Assembly: GCA_002490995.1 (NCBI GenBank)
Contig: DKVC01000216.1
Coordinates: 1-11,399 of the forward strand
DNA length: 11,399 nucleotides
DNA from: Lachnospiraceae bacterium UBA7188
GTDB taxonomy: Bacteria > Bacillota > Clostridia > Lachnospirales > Lachnospiraceae
Direction of reading: 5' to 3'
Shown here: piece after piece, positions 7,896 to 11,399 of the stretch
How the letters are laid out: every line of letters begins with the position of its first letter
Position numbering within the stretch: position 1 is the stretch's first letter
Notes under the pieces: model-generated
The model's input: the letters and a program-made list of their open reading frames with translations, nothing else
Databases searched by the model: none
What the model was told of the DNA's origin: nothing
Position numbers and translations under genes: made by a program

Positions 7896-8017
7896 GGAAA
7901 TGCCTTACGGCAGCACCTTAGGAAATACCTTACGGCAGCACCTTAGGAAATACCTTACAGCAGCACCTTAGGAAATGCCTTACGGCAGTTCCTTAGGAAA
8001 TACCTTACGGCAGCACC
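7893..8017 (+). repeat. Five tandem copies of a 25-bp repeat
   Basis: Five contiguous 25-base units begin at 7893, 7918, 7943, 7968 and 7993. Units 2 and 5 are identical, beginning TTAGGAAATACCTTACGGCA. The others differ at one to three positions: T to A at base 2 and A to G at base 10 in unit 1, G to A in unit 3, and CA to TT plus one other change in unit 4. Each junction forms the palindrome CCTTAGG. The first unit begins in the LacI stop codon. No terminator-like U tract or reading frame explains the array. It may be a polymorphic minisatellite or a binding-site array. Confidence 0.95.
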
Positions 8018-8178
8018 TTAAGAAGAGTGAAGAAAGAAGCTGTAGTGGGCTACGACGACTAACGTGCTGTGTGCCGATGGCACATGTCCAACATGGAACG
8101 AAATGAAGTGTAAACCAGGCCAACTCGGCAGATGAGAATTCAGGTAAGTCAAAGGTGAAGAATGAATAACATATATGA
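8018..8178 (+). other. Structured leader between repeat array and DUF624 gene; possible group II intron 5' remnant
   Basis: About 160 bases with several short perfect hairpins: GTAG-TGGG-CTAC (8042-8053), TGTGCC-GAT-GGCACA (8070-8084) and CATGT-CCA-ACATG (8083-8095). The last two share bases and would be alternatives. The stretch from about 8060 to 8160, with GAAGTGTAAACC and AAGTCAAAGGTGAAG, resembles from memory the domain I region of some Firmicutes group II introns. No reverse transcriptase or domain V is present, so at most this is a fragment. It could instead be an ordinary regulatory leader. No promoter is evident. Confidence 0.3.
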
Positions 8179-8192
8179 AAAGGAGAATACAT

Positions 8193-8867
8193 ATGAACAG
8201 TTTATTGAACCCGGAAGGGAAAGTGATGGTCTTTTTTACCAAAATCGCATACAGTGCATATCTGAATATCCTGTGGTTTTTCTGCTGTCTGCCCATTGTA
8301 ACGGCAGGAGCATCCACCACCGCGCTGTTTTACGTGACCCTGAAGATGGCTAAGGATGAGGAAGGAAATGTTACGAAGTCCTTTTTCCGGGCTTTCAGGC
8401 AGAATTTCAGGAAAGCGACCGTTATCTGGCTGATTCTTCTGGCGCTGGGAATCGTGCTGGCAGCGGACGGATATATTTTTTACCATATGCGGTTCGAAAA
8501 TGCCGTCTGGACCGTGGGAACCGCGGTTTTTCTGGTGGCTGTAGCGGCTTATGCCATCGTACTGATGTACATTTTCCCGCTTCTGGCCAGATTCGAGAAC
8601 ACGGTTAAGGCAATGTTTCTGAATTCCATTATGTTGGGGATGCGGTTCCTGCTCTGCACAGCGGCAATGGCTGCCATCTATTTTGTCATGGTATTTGTAG
8701 TCATCAATGTCTTTACACCGGCTATTATCTTCGGAGAGGGACTCTGCGCCCTGCTGTGCTCCCATCTGCTGTCCAATATTCTGCTGATGTGTGAAAGGAA
8801 GGCGGAGGGGACGGAAGGTGAGGCTGTATCCAATCATAAAGCGATATCCGAAAATGAAAGTATATGA
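8193..8867 (+). CDS. DUF624 (YesL-like) membrane protein
   Basis: A 224-aa protein with about five membrane segments (approx. 20-40, 76-95, 106-130, 151-172, 174-198). The N-terminal block, with WFFCCLPIVTAGASTTALFY at about 28-47, is the hallmark of the DUF624/YesL family. It is followed by a basic FFRAFRQNFRKA loop. Family members sit next to CUT1 sugar transporters of the LplB/YtcP kind and are presumed to assist or regulate sugar uptake, but no biochemical role is established. I chose ATG 8193 because AAAAGGAG (8178-8185) lies 7 bases before it; the ATG at 8175 has no such site. It is probably co-transcribed with the LacI gene and the next gene. Confidence 0.85.
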   Translation: MNSLLNPEGKVMVFFTKIAYSAYLNILWFFCCLPIVTAGASTTALFYVTLKMAKDEEGNVTKSFFRAFRQNFRKATVIWLILLALGIVLAADGYIFYHMRFENAVWTVGTAVFLVAVAAYAIVLMYIFPLLARFENTVKAMFLNSIMLGMRFLLCTAAMAAIYFVMVFVVINVFTPAIIFGEGLCALLCSHLLSNILLMCERKAEGTEGEAVSNHKAISENESI

Positions 8868-8923
8868 AAGCAAAGACGTGTGATATTGTATAAATTGTTT
8901 GTAAAATAGCAGGAGGAAAAACA

Positions 8924-9811
8924 ATGAAATCCGCAGAAACTGTTTCTATAAAAACTGCACAGATGTCCGTCGGAGAACGTCTGGCGCTGCTGCTGAAAGA
9001 CAACCATCTGAACACGCTTCACGGCCGCAGGAAAATCGCGCATATCCTGACTTACTATAAATTCCCTCTGGCCATCCTGTGCATTTTCCTGTATATCATC
9101 GGCTACAATATTTACGGGCATCTCACCCACAAGGATATCGTCCTCTATACCGCTTTGGTGAACGTGGTGGCAGGCGAAGATCTGACCAGACAGCTTGGGG
9201 AGGATTTCACGGCATACACAGGGGCAGACTTATCCGAATATGAGACGAAGCTGTACACTGAGCTATATCTGACAGACGATGAACTGAATGCCTGGCATGA
9301 ATATACCTATGCGTCACGCATGAAAATTCTGGCTTCCATCGAAGGAAAGACAATGGACGTGGTGCTGATGAACCGGGAGGCTTTCGATGCCTTTTCCCAG
9401 AACGGGTATCTCTATGACCTGGATGGGCTTCTCTCGGAAAATGCCCCGGATCTGTATGAGCGCCTGAAAACGGATCTGGTCGGCAACATCGTCATACTGG
9501 AGGATAACGCGGATGATCTGGCGCTGGATGATTCGATCGCCTACACTGCCGTAACTGAGGAAGCCCTGTTCGGGTTGGATCTGTCCCGAAGCGGAGTAAT
9601 CCGACAGGCCGGGTTCGAGGATACGGTATATCTGGGCGTGATTGCCAATTCTCCCAGGGTGGACACCGTTATGGAATATCTCCGCTATTTATACTGCGCA
9701 CCGGTTACTTTGCAGTACAACCCGACTGCAGACCGCCAGCCAGATGCTTTCCCGGGGGCACCACTACAAATCCTGGCGGCCTGCTGTATAACGGCGGACG
9801 GGGCTTTTTAG
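8924..9811 (+). CDS. Single-pass membrane protein of unknown function, partner of DUF624
   Basis: A 295-aa protein: a cytoplasmic basic N-terminal part (1-45), one membrane helix at about 46-65 (KFPLAILCIFLYIIGYNIYG), then an acidic extracytoplasmic domain (70-295). Parts of that domain (KILASIEGKTMDVVLMNREAF, then NGYLYDLDGLL) are reminiscent of sugar-binding proteins. I do not recognise a named family, but the company of DUF624 and a LacI regulator suggests an accessory to sugar uptake or sensing. AGGAGG lies 8 bases upstream of ATG. The last ~37 residues (after YLRYLY) are low-complexity, Cys/Ala/Pro-rich, and end inside a GC-rich hairpin, so the natural C-terminus may have been altered. 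Confidence 0.75.
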   Translation: MKSAETVSIKTAQMSVGERLALLLKDNHLNTLHGRRKIAHILTYYKFPLAILCIFLYIIGYNIYGHLTHKDIVLYTALVNVVAGEDLTRQLGEDFTAYTGADLSEYETKLYTELYLTDDELNAWHEYTYASRMKILASIEGKTMDVVLMNREAFDAFSQNGYLYDLDGLLSENAPDLYERLKTDLVGNIVILEDNADDLALDDSIAYTAVTEEALFGLDLSRSGVIRQAGFEDTVYLGVIANSPRVDTVMEYLRYLYCAPVTLQYNPTADRQPDAFPGAPLQILAACCITADGAF

Positions 9812-9827
9812 GCGCCCTGTTCCGCCG
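9792..9827 (+). other. GC-rich hairpin overlapping the 3' end of the membrane-protein gene
   Basis: CGGCGGA (9792-9798) pairs perfectly with TCCGCCG (9821-9827), and an inner GGGC (9801-9804) pairs with GCCC (9814-9817). The stop codon TAG lies in the loop. No T run follows, so it is not a standard terminator. It may still slow transcription at the end of the plus-strand unit. Confidence 0.4.
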
Positions 9828-9862
9828 ATGAGGCCAGGCACATCTGGCAGCATAAGAAAGTG

Positions 9863-9890
9863 TTGCATCAGTTATTTTCCGACAGTTCCT
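9863..9890 (+). repeat. 28-bp repeat, left copy (inverted relative to 11333-11360)
   Basis: Contains the 16-mer CAGTTATTTTCCGACA (9869-9884) and flanking TTGCA and TTCCT. It matches the reverse complement of 11333-11360 at 26 of 28 positions. It lies just past the end of the minus-strand gene group, in the same orientation relative to transcription as the right copy is to the spore-protein gene. Confidence 0.85.
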
Positions 9891-9904
9891 GAAAGCAAAA
9901 CTGA

Positions 9905-10058
9905 TTAGTCCAATAAATACCCTGCCTCATAAGAACATTCCAGGTAACTTGGATTCTGATAGTAAACATCTGTCTGAAAATCGGATATTTTATCGCTGAT
10001 AAAAGAAGAAAAATTTTTCATTAATTCGTCAACTTCTTTTCCTTCCTGATTTGGTCAT
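9905..10058 (-). pseudogene. Short broken gene downstream of the nucleotidyltransferase (small partner protein remnant)
   Basis: Directly after the nucleotidyltransferase stop, an open frame continues for 49 codons with a protein-like composition: PNQEGKEVDELMKNFSS, then SDFQTDVYYQNPSYLECSY and AGYLLD before TAA. An ATG overlapping the upstream stop (ATGA, 10058-10055) is one base out of frame with it. Deleting one A from the AAA at 10053-10051 joins them into a 50-residue protein beginning MTNQEGKEVDEL. Without a frameshift, only the internal ATG at 10021 could start it (38 aa), and that start has no strong ribosome binding site. Alternatively the TGA is a nonsense mutation and these 49 residues were the C-terminus of the nucleotidyltransferase. 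Function unknown. Confidence 0.5.
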
Positions 10059-10375
10059 ATCCACCTGACTTCCTGCATGACTGTTTTGTATGCTGAATAT
10101 CTATTTATCGGCAATCCGTTTTCTATCGCGAACCTGTCTAACTCATCATCCTCTTTTTTCATCAGATCCACCCATAACACATCTACTGTAATATCAAATA
10201 AGCTTTTTATATATTCCATAATATCAACTCTCATAGAATCGCCATCTATCACAACGTCTATGTCACTGGATATTTTCTCGGTACCATTTACATAAGAACC
10301 GGCTATCCCCAGTCTTATATTATCATATCTATTATAAACCTGCCTTAAAACCGCTATAATATCATTCATCTTCAT
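10055..10375 (-). CDS. MNT-type nucleotidyltransferase domain protein
   Basis: A small protein of 106 aa with the canonical minimal nucleotidyltransferase signature GSx10DxD: Gly26-Ser27 and Asp38/Asp40 in SSDIDVV, plus a third acidic residue (Asp65 in TVDVLWV) on the following strand. This is essentially the whole catalytic core with all metal-binding acids kept, so it is likely active. Relatives include MntA antitoxins of HEPN/MNT systems, which AMPylate their toxin, but no HEPN gene is next to it. The gene starts 40 bases after the FakA-like gene on the same strand, with a weak AAGG site. The segment is clearly more AT-rich than the sugar operon, which suggests a different history. A short broken frame follows at once. 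Confidence 0.85.
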   Translation of the reverse strand: MKMNDIIAVLRQVYNRYDNIRLGIAGSYVNGTEKISSDIDVVIDGDSMRVDIMEYIKSLFDITVDVLWVDLMKKEDDELDRFAIENGLPINRYSAYKTVMQEVRWI

Positions 10376-10415
10376 TTTTCTTAGCCTTTTTAATGATACA
10401 CTTTTCCTTATTCGC

Positions 10416-10673
10416 TCAGCCTTTCAGCCCTCTTGCCTGCCTGTCCATGTCCTCCACCACGATATCGTAGATTTCCCCCAGGGACGCGCAGTACTCAAGC
10501 ACCTTCCATGGCTCGTTCGTATGAAAATGAATCTTAATCAATTCTTCATCTCCCACTGCCAACAGACAATCGCCTTTAAAATTCTCAGTAAAATAATCGC
10601 TGATCACATCTTCGTCCAAATCCTGTCCCTCGATCAGCAGCTGCGTGTCATACTTATACTCCAACATACTCAT
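10416..10673 (-). CDS. Stand-alone FakA C-terminal-like domain ('kinase to dihydroxyacetone kinase' type)
   Basis: An 85-aa protein resembling only the C-terminal region of DAK2/FakA fatty-acid kinases: YDTQLLIEGQDLDED, then GDCLLAVGDEELIKIHFHTNEP (34-55), a form of the HxHTNxP motif, and a closing helix/strand VLEYCASLGEIYDIVVEDM. The ATP-binding DhaL part is absent, so it cannot be a kinase by itself. It could bind a lipid or a FakB-like partner. Small proteins of this kind seem to exist on their own in Lachnospiraceae (from memory), so it need not be a fragment. GGAG is 4 bases from the first ATG and 10 from the second (10667), so residue 3 may be the true start. Its ribosome binding site overlaps the stop of the preceding gene. 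Confidence 0.75.
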   Translation of the reverse strand: MSMLEYKYDTQLLIEGQDLDEDVISDYFTENFKGDCLLAVGDEELIKIHFHTNEPWKVLEYCASLGEIYDIVVEDMDRQARGLKG

Positions 10674-10682
10674 TATCTCCTC

Positions 10683-10823
10683 TTATAATAATTCTTCGGT
10701 CTCTCCGACAAACATCTCTGCCAGCCAAAAGCTGAATCCCGAATGCTTCTTTACAATATCATATTTCCACAGTTCTGTAAAGAAATTTGAACCGCAGCAT
10801 TTTTCCCTAAATCTTTCCAACAT
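10683..10823 (-). CDS. Small hypothetical protein upstream of the FakA-like gene
   Basis: A 46-residue protein (MLERFREKCCGSNFFTELWK, ending FWLAEMFVGETEELL) with no family I recognise. It has a Cys pair and is rich in aromatic residues. I chose ATG 10823 because AGGAAAG lies 6 bases before it. Longer forms are possible from ATG 10844 or GTG 10874 but have no ribosome binding site, and the latter begins inside an inverted repeat. It ends 9 bases before the next gene, so the two are probably translated from one message. It may be the C-terminal remnant of a longer gene. Confidence 0.45.
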   Translation of the reverse strand: MLERFREKCCGSNFFTELWKYDIVKKHSGFSFWLAEMFVGETEELL

Positions 10824-10851
10824 ATTTTCTTTCCTGCGGGTCATACTAAGA

Positions 10852-10918
10852 TCAAGATAAGTTGCAGCAAACACTTAAACTGAATCTTCAGGATAGGTGC
10901 ATGCGGCACTTATCTTGA
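10852..10918. repeat. 11-bp inverted repeat between divergent transcription units
   Basis: TCAAGATAAGT (10852-10862) and ACTTATCTTGA (10908-10918) are perfect inverted copies 45 bases apart. The right arm overlaps a second palindrome, TATCTT-G-AAGATA (10911-10923). The pair sits upstream of both the small minus-strand gene and the spore-protein gene, where shared control is possible. It could also form a long hairpin in the spore-protein leader if transcription starts upstream. Confidence 0.5.
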
Positions 10919-10945
10919 AGATAGATATAAGGATTTGGCCAGAGC

Positions 10946-10990
10946 CAATTCCCAAGGAGTTGTCCAGGGCAGATTCCTAAAGAGCTGCCT
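10946..10990 (+). repeat. Imperfect 18-bp direct repeat in spore-protein upstream region
   Basis: ATTCCCAAGGAGTTGTCC and ATTCCTAAAGAGCTGCCT lie about 25 bases apart and match at 13 of 18 positions. The first also forms a CAATTCC-CAA-GGAGTTG hairpin. I could not place a convincing sigma-G promoter, so their relation to spore expression is unknown. Confidence 0.4.
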
Positions 10991-11031
10991 GACGATAATT
11001 CCAAACAACAGATAGAATGGAGGTGAAATAA

Positions 11032-11232
11032 ATGTCCGATAGCAGAAGTAACAGAGTAGAGGTACCTGAAGCAAAGGCAGCAATGGATCGTTTTAAGACT
11101 GAGGTTGCATCTGAGCTTGGCGTAAACCTGAAGGAGGGTTACAACGGTGACCTGACTTCCCGTGAAGCCGGTTCCATCGGCGGCGAGATGGTTCGTCGTA
11201 TGATCAAGAAGCAGGAAGAGCAGATGAAATAA
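11032..11232 (+). CDS. Alpha/beta-type small acid-soluble spore protein (SASP)
   Basis: A 66-aa protein with the conserved SASP sequence: VPEAKAAMDRFKTEVASELG (11-30), the GYNGDLTSREAGSIGGEMV block (36-54) and a basic C-terminal helix (RRMIKK). The site TEVASE (23-28) is a standard germination protease (GPR) cleavage site, so the protein is degraded to amino acids at germination. It coats and protects DNA in the dormant spore and is normally made in the forespore under sigma-G. GGAGGTGA lies 5 bases before ATG. Length and motifs are those of an intact member. It stands alone, followed by a strong terminator, and is divergent from the AT-rich gene group. Confidence 0.96.
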   Translation: MSDSRSNRVEVPEAKAAMDRFKTEVASELGVNLKEGYNGDLTSREAGSIGGEMVRRMIKKQEEQMK

Positions 11233-11281
11233 GTCCTGACCTGCAGAATTGCTGATAAATAAATTTAGGCAATGAAACTGT

Positions 11282-11329
11282 AAGCCGCCCCGCCGCTGAC
11301 CTTCGCGTCAACGGTGGGGTGGCTTTTTT
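11282..11329 (+). terminator. Rho-independent terminator of the spore-protein gene
   Basis: AAGCCGCCCCGCCG (11282-11295) pairs with CGGTGGGGTGGCTT (11312-11325) through G-C and G-U pairs. The stem extends inward through TGAC / GTCA around a CTTCGC loop. A run of six T (11324-11329) follows directly. It starts 50 bases past the stop codon. Confidence 0.93.
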
Positions 11330-11332
11330 CTT

Positions 11333-11360
11333 AGGAATTGTCGGAAAATAACTGCTGCAA
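11333..11360 (-). repeat. 28-bp repeat, right copy (inverted relative to 9863-9890)
   Basis: Carries TGTCGGAAAATAACTG (11339-11354), the exact reverse complement of the 16-mer in the left copy, with AGGAA before and TGCAA after. It begins four bases after the T run of the spore-protein terminator. Two mismatches in 28 bases separate the copies. The remaining ~40 bases of the window hold no feature I can support. Confidence 0.85.
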
Positions 11361-11399
11361 TTGCTTCAGGCAAACGCCCGGAAATACAATAAAAATTGC

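Noticed and set aside
7893..8017. CRISPR array
   Set aside because: The 25-bp units are directly adjacent with no variable spacers, and no cas genes are present.
8202..8924. 240-aa open frame on the minus strand
   Set aside because: It is antisense to the DUF624 gene, is rich in His/Gln typical of shadow frames, and has no ribosome binding site.
10055..10375. Complete HEPN/MNT toxin-antitoxin pair
   Set aside because: No HEPN-like gene with an RxxxxH motif was found on either side; only the MNT half is recognisable.

Overview
The window looks like chromosome of a spore-forming Clostridia, most likely a gut Lachnospiraceae. The reasons are strong AGGAGG-type ribosome binding sites, sigma-A promoters close to consensus, a LplB/YtcP-type sugar ABC transporter without its own ATPase, a DUF624 (YesL-like) protein, and an alpha/beta-type small acid-soluble spore protein. 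This placement is inferred from gene content and style, not from a species match.

Positions 1-6430 (minus strand) are a sugar operon. Read in the direction of transcription, it holds two membrane permeases (6430-5465 and 5447-4554), a lipoprotein substrate-binding protein (4168-2501), a cytoplasmic family 32 glycoside hydrolase (2323-836) and a LacI-type regulator (655-20, frameshifted near the window edge, with its own promoter). The hydrolase points to sucrose or short fructo-oligosaccharides: the sugar is captured outside, imported whole and cut inside. No ATPase is encoded here, so a shared MsmX-type ATPase elsewhere is expected.

Positions 6431-6830 are an AT-rich divergent promoter region. 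The minus-strand operon promoter and a perfect-consensus plus-strand promoter face away from each other here. The plus-strand unit (6831-9811) encodes an intact LacI paralogue of the first regulator, a DUF624 membrane protein and a single-pass membrane protein of unknown role. The two LacI proteins have essentially the same DNA-recognition helix, so they probably see the same operators. Between the regulator and the DUF624 gene lie five 25-bp tandem repeats, followed by about 160 bases that can form several hairpins.

Positions 9812-11399 are different in character. An AT-rich minus-strand group (10823-9905) encodes a short unknown protein, a stand-alone domain like the C-terminus of the fatty-acid kinase FakA, an MNT-type nucleotidyltransferase, and a short downstream reading frame that looks broken. 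Divergent from it is the spore protein gene (11032-11232) with a clear terminator. A 28-bp inverted repeat (26 of 28 bases matching) brackets this divergent module at 9863-9890 and 11333-11360.

The most unusual items are the bracketing inverted repeat, the tandem repeat that starts in the regulator's stop codon, the interrupted nucleotidyltransferase partner, and the three-copy 10-mer ahead of the binding-protein gene.
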